Part shown: positions 24,300 to 32,636 of the stretch, one piece after another | How positions within the stretch are numbered: position 1 is the stretch's first letter | How the letters are laid out: the number at the start of each line of letters is the position of its first letter | Program-made: the position numbers and the translations under genes | Source of the DNA: Streptomyces sp. WMMB303 | Lineage (GTDB): Bacteria; Actinomycetota; Actinomycetes; Streptomycetales; Streptomycetaceae | DNA length: 64,000 bases | Reading direction: 5' to 3' | Assembly: GCF_029351045.1 (NCBI RefSeq) | Contig: NZ_JARKIN010000001.1 | Span: forward strand, 2,858,001 to 2,922,000 | The notes under the pieces: generated by a model | What the model saw: only the letters and a program-made list of their open reading frames with translations | Database searches by the model: none | Told to the model about the DNA's origin: nothing

Positions 24300-24878
24300 A
24301 TGTCGGTACAGGAACGCAAGGAACGGGAGCGGGCGGAGCGCGAGCGCCTCATCGTGGCGACGGCCCGCGAACTCGCCGAGGACCAGGGCTGGGACGCGGT
24401 CACCACCCGCCGGCTCGCCGAGCGCATCGAGTACAGCCAGCCAGTCCTCTACAGCCACTTCCGCGGCAAGCGGGAAATCATCGGCGCCGTCGCCCTCCAG
24501 GGCTCCACCGAGATGGCCGCGGCGGTGCGAGCTGCGACCGCCGTCGCGGACGGCCCGCGCGCCCGGGTGTACGCGCTGGCCCGCGCCTATCTCGACTTCG
24601 CCGAACGCAACCCGGCGGTCTACGACGCCATCTTCCAGCTCGACGGCGGCCTCGCGTACGCGCGGGAGGACACCCCGGAACCCCTCAAGGACGCCTTCGC
24701 CGCGCTGCTGGAGTGCCTCGGCGAGGTCGCCGGAGACGGCGTCGCGCCGGGTCTGTTCACCGAGGTGTTCTGGGCGTCCCTGCACGGGGTGGCGACCCTG
24801 ACGCGGTCCGGGCGGCTGCCTCCGGAGGACACCGAGTCGAGAGTGGCGCTGCTGGTGGACCGGCTCCCCGTGGACTGA
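24300..24878 (+). CDS. TetR/AcrR family regulator
   Basis: 192 residues. The N-terminal helix-turn-helix is at ~15-60 (RLIVATARELAEDQGWDAVT, then RLAERIEYSQPVLYSHFRGK). The C-terminal domain matches the TetR_C_13-like group with a WASLHGVATLTRSGRLP helix near the end. It is divergent from the DUF1772 gene and followed by a strong palindromic terminator. The ribosome site is weak; the operator nearly touches the start codon, so transcription may start at or near the ATG. Confidence 0.9.
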   Translation: MSVQERKERERAERERLIVATARELAEDQGWDAVTTRRLAERIEYSQPVLYSHFRGKREIIGAVALQGSTEMAAAVRAATAVADGPRARVYALARAYLDFAERNPAVYDAIFQLDGGLAYAREDTPEPLKDAFAALLECLGEVAGDGVAPGLFTEVFWASLHGVATLTRSGRLPPEDTESRVALLVDRLPVD

Positions 24879-24894
24879 CACAGCAGCACGGCAG

Positions 24895-24936
24895 GCAGGC
24901 AGGCGGCGGGGCCCGCGGGCCCCGCCGCCTGCCTGC
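24895..24936. terminator. Perfect 42-bp palindromic terminator between convergent genes
   Basis: A 20-bp perfectly self-complementary arm (from GCAGGCAGGCGGCGGGGCCC) forms an uninterrupted palindrome with almost no loop, 16 bp past the TetR stop. The convergent Hsp18-type regulator gene ends at 25010, so it can serve both strands. The very small loop means the top few pairs probably open. Confidence 0.75.
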
Positions 24937-25009
24937 GGTCCTCTCGACGCTGCCGCGGAGTACCGGGCTCCCTACCCGGACGCACACCCGCCCCGGGCCG
25001 GGCAGGGGG

Positions 25010-25645
25010 TCAGGGAGGAGTGAGGGTGTCGAGTTGGGCGGCGAGGTCGGGGTGGGTGGCGGTCAGGTGGGGGCGGGCGGCGGCCAGGGGGGTGATGAGT
25101 TCCGTGGGGTCGTTGTGGGCGAGGGCCGCATGGAGTTCGTCGAGCGGGTGGCGGGCGGCTGCGGGCAGGTCGGTGAGGGCGGTGATCTGACCTGCGAGGC
25201 GACGCAGGCCGGCGGCGTTGTGGCGGGCCCACGCGGTGGTGCTGCGCTGGGCGGCGCGGGCCTGCCGGGTGGCGGTGATGCGCTGTTCGCCGGTGCTTCC
25301 GGCGGGGCCGGGGCGACCGCGCAGGTAGCGGCGTTCAGCGGCCTGGCGACTGGTCACACCGAGGGGTTGGGCGAGGTCGGCCCAGCTGGCGCCCGCGTCG
25401 CGGGCGGTTTCGATCAGGCCGGTCTCCCATCCGGCGAGCTGTTCGCGCACCTGCCGGAGCAGCAGCAGTGAGGCCAGGGCCTGCTCGGGGTCCGGCCCGG
25501 CGCCGGGGCTGGGGCCGTCAGGGGTCTCGTGCTGGGCGGTGTGCAGGGCGTCGTCTATGGCGTTGAGGGCCGCTGCGGCAGCGAGGAACGACGCCGGGCT
25601 GGGGGCGTCGGAGCTGGTTGCGGGCGGCTGGTCTGCTGTGGTCAC
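25010..25645 (-). CDS. Hsp18-type heat-shock transcriptional regulator family protein
   Basis: 211 residues. An internal HTH-like segment (LIETARDAGASWADLAQPLG, then VTSRQAAERRYLRG, ~83-115) resembles the Streptomyces 'HSP18 transcriptional regulator' proteins, which are usually encoded divergently from an hsp20 gene, exactly as here. The N-terminus is Ala/Pro-rich and the C-terminus helical (LAAQLDTLTPP). It probably represses hsp20 through the GATGAC palindromes between the genes. Confidence 0.78.
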   Translation of the reverse strand: MTTADQPPATSSDAPSPASFLAAAAALNAIDDALHTAQHETPDGPSPGAGPDPEQALASLLLLRQVREQLAGWETGLIETARDAGASWADLAQPLGVTSRQAAERRYLRGRPGPAGSTGEQRITATRQARAAQRSTTAWARHNAAGLRRLAGQITALTDLPAAARHPLDELHAALAHNDPTELITPLAAARPHLTATHPDLAAQLDTLTPP

Positions 25646-25663
25646 GGGCCACCTCCCTCGGGA

Positions 25664-25706
25664 GTCATCTAGTCGTTGACATCCTGCTTGTCATCTACTG
25701 GATGAC
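25664..25706. promoter_or_regulatory. GTCATC/GATGAC operator of the hsp20 divergent promoter
   Basis: A perfect inverted repeat GTCATC-TACTG-GATGAC (25690-25706) and an extra half-site GTCATC at 25664 lie between the two divergent genes. TTGACA at 25676-25681 is a candidate -35 box. This is a likely binding region for the adjacent Hsp18-type regulator. Confidence 0.6.
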
Positions 25707-25772
25707 ATGCTACAACAATGGCTGTGCGGCGCATTGGCAGCAACTGCCCGACCTTCTGGAGGTGTTTTCACG

Positions 25773-26204
25773 ATGTTGATGCGCACTGACCCCTTCCGCG
25801 AGCTGGACCGGCTGGCACAGCACCTGGTGGGACCGGGGACCTGGTCCCGGCCGTCCCCGATGCCGATGGACGCCTACCGCGAGGGCGACGAGTACGTCGT
25901 GGCCTTCGACGTCCCCGGTGTCAGCGCGGACGCGATCGACATCGACGTCGAGCGCAACATGCTGACCGTCAAGGCCGAGCGCCGGCCCGTGGCGAAGCCC
26001 GACGACGTGCAGATGGAACTCTCGGAACGCCCGCTGGGCGTCTTCTCCCGGCAGATCACGCTCGCCGACACCCTCGACACCGAGCGCATCCAGGCCGACT
26101 ACGACGCGGGCGTGCTCACCCTGCGCATCCCGATCGCCGAGCGCGCCAAGCCCCGCAAGATCTCCGTCGGCGTCGGATCCGGCCGCAAGGAGATCTCCGG
26201 CTGA
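25773..26204 (+). CDS. hsp20: Hsp20/alpha-crystallin small heat-shock protein
   Basis: A 143-residue ATP-independent chaperone that holds unfolding proteins. It starts at the ATG at 25773, 10 bp after GGAGG; an in-frame upstream start at 25707 would sit in the operator. The order is N-terminal MRTDPFRELDRL, the alpha-crystallin domain (~40-130) with YVVAFDVPGVSADAIDIDVE and the C-terminal A-x-x-n-G-V-L-x-L-x-I-P pattern seen as YDAGVLTLRIPIAERAKPRK. Length and motifs match Streptomyces Hsp18. Confidence 0.95.
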   Translation: MLMRTDPFRELDRLAQHLVGPGTWSRPSPMPMDAYREGDEYVVAFDVPGVSADAIDIDVERNMLTVKAERRPVAKPDDVQMELSERPLGVFSRQITLADTLDTERIQADYDAGVLTLRIPIAERAKPRKISVGVGSGRKEISG

Positions 26205-26217
26205 CACCGGCCGGACC

Positions 26218-26264
26218 GGTGCGGAGGACGGGCGACCTCCCCCAGTACCCCCGCCCTCCGCACC
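26218..26264 (+). terminator. Terminator-like hairpin after hsp20
   Basis: GGTGCGGAGG-AC-GGGCG pairs with CGCCCTCCGCACC around a ~17-nt loop, 14 bp past the hsp20 stop. A smaller hairpin CACCGG/CCGGTG lies directly on the stop side. The remaining DNA to 26621, before the response regulator 3' end, contains no recognisable gene. Confidence 0.55.
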
Positions 26265-26621
26265 CCGTGAGCAGCCCGACAAGAAGAGGAACGGCGGCCG
26301 ACGGCTCTGCGGCAGCCGTTCCTCGCCGCTGCGGGAGAGCGCGGCGCGCTGGGGCCGGGCGGGAAGCGGAGTCGGCGACCGCGTCGGCCTCGCTCCTCGG
26401 GGCGCGCTGGGTAAGCGACCTCCGCCCCGGCCCGCGTGCCGTCTGCCCGTTCGGCCGGCCACAGAGCATCGAGCCGCTTCCCCGATCGGCTCGTCCGCCG
26501 GACCGGGGCCCGGATCGAAGCCACCACCGAGGGACCGCGACCCGGCGCCGGCGCCGCCCTCCCCACAGCCGCCGACACCACCGGCACCGCCGAAAATCAT
26601 GTGATGAGCAGGTACGGCACG

Positions 26622-27308
26622 TCACGCTCCCCACCGGCTGCTGCCCACGAGCCCGGTCTCGTAGGCGACGATCACGAGTTGGGCGCGGTCGCGGGCATGC
26701 AGTTTGGCGCGTAGGCGACCGATGTGGGTCTTGACCGTGGCCAGGCTCAGGTGGAGGTGTTCCGCGATCTCCGTGTTGGACAGGCCGCGGGCGATCAGGC
26801 CGAGCACCTCCAGTTCGCGACGGGTGATCGCGTCCAGCGAGTTGCCCGGTGGTCGCACCGGCTCGGGACGGCGGGCGAACTCCGCGATCAGGCGACGGGT
26901 GACCGAGGGGGCGAGCAGTGCCTCACCGGCGGCGACCACGCCGATGGCCGCGAGGACCTCGGTCGGCGGGGTGTCCTTCAGCAGAAAGCCCGCAGCTCCC
27001 GCGCGCAGGGCGGCGTACACGTATGCGTCGAGGTCGAAAGTGGTGAGGATGAGAACGCGGACGCCGGACAGGGAAGGATCGGAACAGAGCTGCCGGGTGG
27101 CCTCGATGCCGTCCAGTTCGGGCATGCGTACATCCATCAGCACGACATCCGGCCGCTCACGGCGGGCGAGCTCCACGGCCTCCGCTCCGTCGGCTGCCTC
27201 ACCCACGGCGGTCATGCCGGGCGTGTGGTCGACGAGGACGCGAAAGCTGCCGCGCACCATCGCCTGGTCGTCCGCTATCAGTACCCGAAGCGGGAACTCG
27301 TCGGTCAT
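26622..27308 (-). CDS. NarL/FixJ-type response regulator
   Basis: A 228-residue partner of the histidine kinase just upstream. The receiver domain (1-~125) has IADDQAMVRGSFR, the phospho-accepting Asp in VVLMDVRMPELDG, and Lys in FLLKDTPP. The LuxR helix-turn-helix at the C-terminus is TRRELEVLGLIARGLSNTEI, then LSLATVKTHIGRLRAKL. Its ATG overlaps the kinase stop (ATGA), so kinase and regulator are translationally coupled. Confidence 0.95.
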   Translation of the reverse strand: MTDEFPLRVLIADDQAMVRGSFRVLVDHTPGMTAVGEAADGAEAVELARRERPDVVLMDVRMPELDGIEATRQLCSDPSLSGVRVLILTTFDLDAYVYAALRAGAAGFLLKDTPPTEVLAAIGVVAAGEALLAPSVTRRLIAEFARRPEPVRPPGNSLDAITRRELEVLGLIARGLSNTEIAEHLHLSLATVKTHIGRLRAKLHARDRAQLVIVAYETGLVGSSRWGA

Positions 27309-28492
27309 GCGTGGTGCTTCCCTTCGGCGGGCAGCCGGACGGACACCGCGAAGCCGCCCTCGGGCCGGGGCCCCGCCTCGAAGCTGCCGCCGTACATCAT
27401 CGCCCGCTCCCGCATCCCCAGGAGGCCGTGGCCACCGCGGAGTTCACGATCGGCCGACGGACGCCGGGACGGAGGCCCCTCGTCCGCTATGTCGATGCGG
27501 ATATCGTGCGCATCGGCCTCGACCATGATGCGGCAGCGGGTCGGGGCAGCGTGCCGGACGGTGTTGGTGAGGGCCTCCTGAACGATGCGGTAAATGGTCA
27601 ATCGCACGCTCCCGGCCAGATCCTGCGTACCGCGCAGTGTCATGTCGACGTCCACTCCGGCCCGACCCGCCTCCGCGGCGAGGGACGCGAGGCCATCGCG
27701 GTCCGGTATCGGGCCCAGCGGCGTACCTTCGGTGCGCAGCAGTCCGAGAGTGCGCCGCATCTCGGCCAGCGCGGAACGGCTCGCCTCCTCGACGGCCTTG
27801 AGCGCGGCACGCGTCTCCTGCGGGTCGGCTTCCGCCACGTGGCCTGCGACGCCCGCTCTGACCGCAATCATGCTGAGGCTGTGCGAGACGATGTCGTGCA
27901 GTTCACGGGCGATCCGCAGGCGCTCGTCGTCCAGCGCGCGTTCGGAGCGACGCCGCTCTTCCCGCTCCGCCTCTGCTCGGCGCCGACGCACGGTGTATCC
28001 CACGCTCCAGGCTCCGCCGATCACCACGAGCACCAGCCCGGCCACTCCTGCGGCACCACGCCAGTCCTCGGCGGGAGTGACCACCCCCTCGCCGAAGTAG
28101 ACAGCGCCGCAGGCCACCGGCAGTGTCACCACGACCGCGGGCACGGAGCGCCGGGCCGGCTCGGCGGCCGCGACCGAGTAGGCCGCCAGGCCGGCAGCGA
28201 TGAACGGCTCGCGCGGGATGTCGAGGAGCGTCGCCGTGACGAGGGCCGCGAGCACCGTCCCCAGGACACCGAGCGGTCGGCGACGGCGCACGGCGATCGG
28301 CAGGCCGACCGCGGCGGCGAGCAGACAGCCGAACCAGAACGGCCCGGTGAACGCGGGTTGGCCGTCGTCGCCGTTGAGCCCGGCGAAACCGATGTAGGCG
28401 GTGGTCAGGGCCAGAGCCGCGGCGAGGTCGAGGACGTGGAGATGCTGCTGCCCCCTGGGCGTCATGGCCCGACCATATCCAACAGTGCGCAT
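27305..28492 (-). CDS. NarL-type sensor histidine kinase
   Basis: 395 residues with several N-terminal membrane helices (~18-170). Then follow the HisKA_3 dimer/phosphoacceptor region with His in RIARELHDIVSHSLSMIAVR and an ATPase domain ending in GGHGLLGMRERAMMYGGSF. It is encoded immediately after a membrane protein gene (the stop TGA touches the ATG) and overlaps the response regulator. An alternative start at 28465 would shorten the N-terminus by nine residues. The signal is unknown. Confidence 0.93.
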   Translation of the reverse strand: MRTVGYGRAMTPRGQQHLHVLDLAAALALTTAYIGFAGLNGDDGQPAFTGPFWFGCLLAAAVGLPIAVRRRRPLGVLGTVLAALVTATLLDIPREPFIAAGLAAYSVAAAEPARRSVPAVVVTLPVACGAVYFGEGVVTPAEDWRGAAGVAGLVLVVIGGAWSVGYTVRRRRAEAEREERRRSERALDDERLRIARELHDIVSHSLSMIAVRAGVAGHVAEADPQETRAALKAVEEASRSALAEMRRTLGLLRTEGTPLGPIPDRDGLASLAAEAGRAGVDVDMTLRGTQDLAGSVRLTIYRIVQEALTNTVRHAAPTRCRIMVEADAHDIRIDIADEGPPSRRPSADRELRGGHGLLGMRERAMMYGGSFEAGPRPEGGFAVSVRLPAEGKHHA

Positions 28493-29269
28493 TCAGCCTG
28501 CCTGTCCGAGCAGCACCATCAGGCAGAGCGTCACCATGACCAGAGTCACCCAGCGCAGCGCCGACGTCCGGCGGGGACGGGTACCTTCGCGCAGCAGCGC
28601 CAGGCCCGTCGGGAGCAGCCCGGCACACAGTCCGGCCAAGGCGACCAACGAGAGAGGGGTGGTCCCCTTGAGCACTCCGACGGGCAGTGCCGCCGTGAGG
28701 CCGAGTGCGGCAGCGCGGACCGGGCCGAGCACCCGGGTGCGCCAGGCTCCGAGGGCGAGGACGATCCATCCCGCGAGGATGGCGAGATTCAGCGCGGCGA
28801 AGACGTGGAAGGCACCGTAACCGGCGGACACCGCCTCGGTGGCTTCCTCGACTCCCTGGGAACGCACCAGTTGAAAGGCCAGATGGTCCACTCCGGCATG
28901 AAAGGCACGGGTGAACAGCCCGAACATGGCCAGCGCACCACCCCATAGCCCCCACCCGACGCTCCGGGCCCCGATCCGTGCGGCCAGCACCGCCACCGCG
29001 GGCCAGAGCAGCAGGTTGCCGGCCGCGAAGAGACCGTAAGCCGTGGCCATCAGGAGGGGGTGCCGTTCGTACGCGGCGAGCTGGTCAGGAAAGAAGAAGG
29101 GGAAGCGGGCCCGCAGCGACGCGCCGGCCAGCATCAGCAGCGGGCCGAGCACCATGGCCGCCCCTCCCACCCAACGTCCCGGGAAACCCGTGCCCTCCAA
29201 ACGCTCCACAGGCAGCACGTCATGCAGTCGGGCACCGAGCGTCGCGGCCGAGGCACCCGTGGATCTCAT
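28493..29269 (-). CDS. Multi-pass membrane protein in the two-component operon
   Basis: About 258 residues with six or seven hydrophobic helices (e.g. WVGGAAMVLGPLLMLAGASL near 35-55). I chose the ATG at 29269 because GAGG lies ~11 bases upstream; the GTG and ATG at 29281/29278 overlap that site. I do not recognise a named family. It is the first gene of a three-gene unit with the kinase and response regulator, so it may help sense the signal or be the regulated function. Confidence 0.8.
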   Translation of the reverse strand: MRSTGASAATLGARLHDVLPVERLEGTGFPGRWVGGAAMVLGPLLMLAGASLRARFPFFFPDQLAAYERHPLLMATAYGLFAAGNLLLWPAVAVLAARIGARSVGWGLWGGALAMFGLFTRAFHAGVDHLAFQLVRSQGVEEATEAVSAGYGAFHVFAALNLAILAGWIVLALGAWRTRVLGPVRAAALGLTAALPVGVLKGTTPLSLVALAGLCAGLLPTGLALLREGTRPRRTSALRWVTLVMVTLCLMVLLGQAG

Positions 29270-29440
29270 CGGTTTCATCACCTCGCTGACGATGCCCTCG
29301 ACCGCTCCTGCGGGGCGTCGGACTGAGAGGTGATCTGCGGAGTCAGACCTGGGTACGACCGTCCAGTGACCCCGCTGCCGTCACGCACCGGCATCATCCG
29401 CCGACGGTGCGACATCCCCGAACGTGGCGCATAACTGAAC

Positions 29441-29464
29441 GATATACAGATGGATATACAGATG
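29441..29464. repeat. Tandem 12-bp perfect repeat upstream of the lipoprotein gene
   Basis: GATATACAGATG occurs twice head to tail in an AT-rich patch about 100 bp before the lipoprotein start. It is in the divergent region 29270-29561, otherwise without genes, and may be part of a promoter or a regulator site. Confidence 0.6.
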
Positions 29465-29561
29465 GTCTCGGTGTGCATCCCCGCGCCCGAGGCACTGGTC
29501 TCGTCCTGTGGAGCTCTGCGCCGCACATGAGCACAGAGCGTTGAGTACAGGGAGATGCACA

Positions 29562-30359
29562 GTGCGAGTCGCTATTCGTCGTACGGTCCTGACCGCTTCC
29601 GCGGTCTCCTTCGCGCTTCTGGCCACTGCCTGCGGTGGTGGCGAGAGCAGCGACGAGGACAAGAAGGCGAAGGGCGGGGCGTCCGAGAAGCCGCCGGCGA
29701 AGGCGCTGTCCGCCGACAAGCTGGAGAAGCTCGTGGTCACCAAGGATGATCTCAAGGACCACGAGGTCAAGAAGCCGGGCAAGGACGAGGCGTTCGAGCC
29801 GGGCTCCGTCTCCGTCGAGAAGGCCGAGTGCAAGCCCGTCGCGCAGGCGCTGTCGGCCCTGCCCGCGGGCGACCCGGCGGCGACCGCGCAGCGGCTCGTC
29901 GTCCACAAGACCAAGGCCGCCGAGAAGGGCATGCCCTCGGTGGAGGAGCTCGGCAAGATGACGGAGAAGGAGGCCGAGGAAGCGACGCTCGACTCGCTCG
30001 ACATCACCAAGACGCTGACCTCCCTGTGGTCCTACGACGCCGACGGGGCCGAGCAGGCGCTCGCCACGCTGCGGAAGGCCGGCAAGAAGTGCGCCGGAGG
30101 CTTCACTATGACCGCCGACGGCGAGAAGCAGCAGGTCACCAAGGTCACCGAGGAGAAGGTCTCGGTCGGCGAGGACGCGGTCGCCTGGACGGTCGGCACC
30201 GAGCAGGACGGCTCCGCCGCCGACACCAAGGTCGTCGTCTTCCGGCAGGGCACCACGCTCGCCGGGTTCTCGTCCTTCAACATCGCATCGGTCAGCCGGG
30301 GCGAGGACTACAAGCAGCCGACTGCCGTCATCGACGCGCAGGAGGCGAAGCTCGGCTGA
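29562..30359 (+). CDS. Secreted lipoprotein of unknown function
   Basis: 265 residues from the GTG at 29562, with AGGGAG upstream. A signal peptide with lipobox LLATAC (Cys at ~24) is followed by a charged linker (ESSDEDKKAKGG) and a lysine/glutamate-rich domain with segments such as LEKLVVTKDDLKDHEVKKPG. It is expected to be anchored on the outer face of the membrane. The type is common in Streptomyces and lacks a known activity. It is divergent from the two-component operon. Confidence 0.88.
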   Translation: MRVAIRRTVLTASAVSFALLATACGGGESSDEDKKAKGGASEKPPAKALSADKLEKLVVTKDDLKDHEVKKPGKDEAFEPGSVSVEKAECKPVAQALSALPAGDPAATAQRLVVHKTKAAEKGMPSVEELGKMTEKEAEEATLDSLDITKTLTSLWSYDADGAEQALATLRKAGKKCAGGFTMTADGEKQQVTKVTEEKVSVGEDAVAWTVGTEQDGSAADTKVVVFRQGTTLAGFSSFNIASVSRGEDYKQPTAVIDAQEAKLG

Positions 30360-30492
30360 TCCCGCGCCCGCTCCCGGACCTGATCGGGTACGCGAGGACG
30401 CCCGGGGCGGTGCGCGGGAACGCCCGGGGCGGTGTGCGGGGGGGGCGCACGGGGCGTCCACCGGCCGGAACGGCGGTCGGGACGCCGCGGTT

Positions 30493-30933
30493 TCAGCGCC
30501 GCTCTCGCGCAGGCGCGGCCTGCCGGGACGGGGTGGGACCGGGCCGGGGGCCGAGGGCCTGGGTGATGGTGGCGTGCAGGGCGGCGTGCAGGGCTGCCGT
30601 CGACGTCAGGGAACCGGCGGGGGTGCAGGGAACGGCCCAGTGCGGCCCGGGCGGCTGCAGGCGGCTGCTGGGCGGCACCGTCACCCAGCTCGCCTCGCCC
30701 AGTACCTGCACGGCGGCGAACTCGCAGAAGGACCACTCCTGGGCGCTCTCCGGCTCGACGAGCCAGTACAGCCTGCTGCCGTAGGGGTCGCGGATGACCG
30801 CACCGGAGGCGGAACCGAGCCGGGTCAGTACCCCCTCCCCCAGGTAGGCGGGGACGCGCACCGCGTCCCACCACTCCCCGGCGGGTAACAGCACGGCATC
30901 CAGGCCCTTCGGCAGTGGCCACCACACGGTCAC
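30493..30933 (-). CDS. Hypothetical protein
   Basis: A 146-residue soluble protein, start at the ATG at 30933. Segments WWPLPKGLDAVLLPAGEWWD, VIRDPYGSRLYWLVEP and PPGPHWAVPCTPAG give a pattern found in small Streptomyces proteins and reminiscent of the N-terminal part of primase-polymerase proteins, but no catalytic motif is visible. It is convergent with the lipoprotein gene. The palindrome at 31098 lies upstream of its start. Confidence 0.65.
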   Translation of the reverse strand: MTVWWPLPKGLDAVLLPAGEWWDAVRVPAYLGEGVLTRLGSASGAVIRDPYGSRLYWLVEPESAQEWSFCEFAAVQVLGEASWVTVPPSSRLQPPGPHWAVPCTPAGSLTSTAALHAALHATITQALGPRPGPTPSRQAAPARERR

Positions 30934-31097
30934 GGCTTCTCCTGTGCGTCTTCAGCGGCTTCGGCCTCTTCGGCGCCACCCACGGCGTGGCGTTGGTCGT
31001 CCCCGCGCTGTCGGGCGCGTTCCACGTTCCTCACGCTCTTCGCATGTCTCTACGTGTGGGGACGCGCCCCACTTTGCCGACAGCGCAGACCGGAAAG

Positions 31098-31115
31098 TGT
31101 CACCAATGTGTGACA
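31098..31115. promoter_or_regulatory. Perfect palindrome TGTCAC-N6-GTGACA
   Basis: TGTCACCAATGTGTGACA sits between the hypothetical gene and the 3' end of the XRE regulator. A related element (GTCACA-G-TGTGAC) flanks the other side of the XRE gene at 32525. It could be the XRE protein's site or a CRP/FNR-type site. Confidence 0.5.
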
Positions 31116-31161
31116 CTCCCGTCGCACACCGTGGTCATGAACACGCCTGCTTGGCGGGCCG

Positions 31162-32415
31162 TCACAGGCAGAGCCACGCGGCCATGTTGTCCAGCGAATC
31201 GGGTGTACGACGGCGCTGGGCCACCAGGCCGTTGATGGTCTCGCGCGCTCCGGGGTGGTATCGGGTCTGCTCCGGCGCCAGCTTGCGCGCTGTCACCACG
31301 GACTCCAGTGCCGCGTCGCAGTGGCCCGTCTCCATCTCGGCACGCGCGCGGTCCACGTAGAAGTGTGCCCTGCGCGACATCGGCCAGCCGTGCGGAAGAC
31401 GGACGTCGCGGGACTTCTCCAACGCCTTCCCGTAGCGCCGCAATTCGACCTGTGCGGACACCTCGTGCACAGCCACGTTCGCCGGCCCGAAACTCAGCCA
31501 GTGCACTCGTCCGGCCTCTCCGGTGCGCTCGGCGTAGGAGGCCGCCTCGCGCAGATGGCTCTCCACGGCGTCGCCGTCGTGTGCGCGAGCCGCGATGACG
31601 CCGGCCCCCAGGTGCAACTGACCGCGTACGACGAGGGTGTCGCGGGCCTCCGGGGCTGCGCTGCCCGCGCCGCCGACCCCGGAGAGGACTCTGTGCCCCG
31701 CCTCGATCAGCCGCAGGCCGATGGTGTGTTCGCCCTCGCGGAAGTAGGAGAGCGCCCGCATGTACTGGCGCACGGCGGCCAGCAGGGGGTCCGAGCCGCG
31801 CTCCGCGGCCCAGCCCAGCCGGTCGAGCGCGATGGTGGCCAGATCGTAGAAGCCGAGCTTGGTGGCGATGTCGTGCGCCGTGCGGTATGCGGAACCGAGC
31901 GTCTGCCACCGCACTGTGCTGCGCTCCCGGTGAGCCGCCGCGGTGGCCTCCGCGATGAACGGCGGCAGGGCGTGCGCCGCCTTGCTCAGCTGCGTGGCAC
32001 GCACCATGCGGCACAGGTCGTCGGCCCGGGCGGCGAGTTCGGCCGACGGCAGCACCCCGGCGCGTTCGCTCTGCCCGCTCGCGCCCCGCAGTTCATGCGC
32101 GGGGGTGAGGTCGTCCACGTCGTGCAGGTCGTACAGGTCGAGCGCCTCGCGGATCGGACGGATGAGGGCTGCGAGGCGGTCCTGCTGGAGCTCGGTGACA
32201 TAGGGCTGGCCCGTCAGCACCGTCACGTCGATGCGCAGCACCCGCGCCACCGCCGAGACCAGGTCGGGCGAGGCGTTCTTGCGGCCTTCCTCGACCTGCC
32301 GTAACAGGCTGTAGGAGTAGGGGAGCCGCGCGGCGAGCCCGCGCTGCGTCAGCCCGGCCAGCTTGCGCTGGTGGGCGATACGGACGCCCGCGTGTTCTTC
32401 CTGCTGCCCGCGCAT
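31162..32415 (-). CDS. XRE-family regulator with long TPR-like C-terminal domain
   Basis: 417 residues, start at the ATG at 32415; the upstream open frame to 32679 lacks coding character. The N-terminal Cro/CI helix-turn-helix (~10-70) reads RKLAGLTQRGLAARLPYSYS and LLRQVEEGRKNASPDLVSAV. The following ~300 residues are helical repeats (AHDIATKLGFYDLATIALDR, VRQYMRALSYFREGEHTIGL), the usual design of Streptomyces XRE/TPR regulators that bind a small ligand or partner. It is divergent from a flavoprotein gene. Confidence 0.88.
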   Translation of the reverse strand: MRGQQEEHAGVRIAHQRKLAGLTQRGLAARLPYSYSLLRQVEEGRKNASPDLVSAVARVLRIDVTVLTGQPYVTELQQDRLAALIRPIREALDLYDLHDVDDLTPAHELRGASGQSERAGVLPSAELAARADDLCRMVRATQLSKAAHALPPFIAEATAAAHRERSTVRWQTLGSAYRTAHDIATKLGFYDLATIALDRLGWAAERGSDPLLAAVRQYMRALSYFREGEHTIGLRLIEAGHRVLSGVGGAGSAAPEARDTLVVRGQLHLGAGVIAARAHDGDAVESHLREAASYAERTGEAGRVHWLSFGPANVAVHEVSAQVELRRYGKALEKSRDVRLPHGWPMSRRAHFYVDRARAEMETGHCDAALESVVTARKLAPEQTRYHPGARETINGLVAQRRRTPDSLDNMAAWLCL

Positions 32416-32524
32416 CCGCGACTCCGTTCCTCGATGGCCCCGGAACCGTACGCACGGTGAGCGGCAGCGGTGGATTTCAGCCGCGATCACCACTCGATCG
32501 GGTGCAGTCGAGTTGCACGAGCGC

Positions 32525-32537
32525 GTCACAGTGTGAC
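32525..32537. promoter_or_regulatory. Palindrome GTCACA-G-TGTGAC in the XRE/flavoprotein promoter
   Basis: A perfect 6+1+6 inverted repeat about midway between the divergent starts at 32415 and 32637. It shares its half-site with the palindrome at 31098, making it a candidate operator for the XRE regulator. Confidence 0.5.
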
Positions 32538-32636
32538 AGGCGCGCTGCGACGCACGGGCGTCGCAGGTGCCGTCGACGCCGGGGTAGTTGCGGGCTGCGC
32601 GGCCGCACGGCCGCAGGCTTCGTGGTGAAATGCGGC

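Noticed and set aside
30915-31235. Short plus-strand frame starting with a membrane-like peptide (FSGFGLFGATHGVALVVPAL)
   Set aside because: The hydrophobic start is suggestive of a transporter stump, but it overlaps the opposite-strand gene start, lacks a ribosome site, and loses protein character after ~40 residues. It could be an MFS fragment, but the evidence is too thin.
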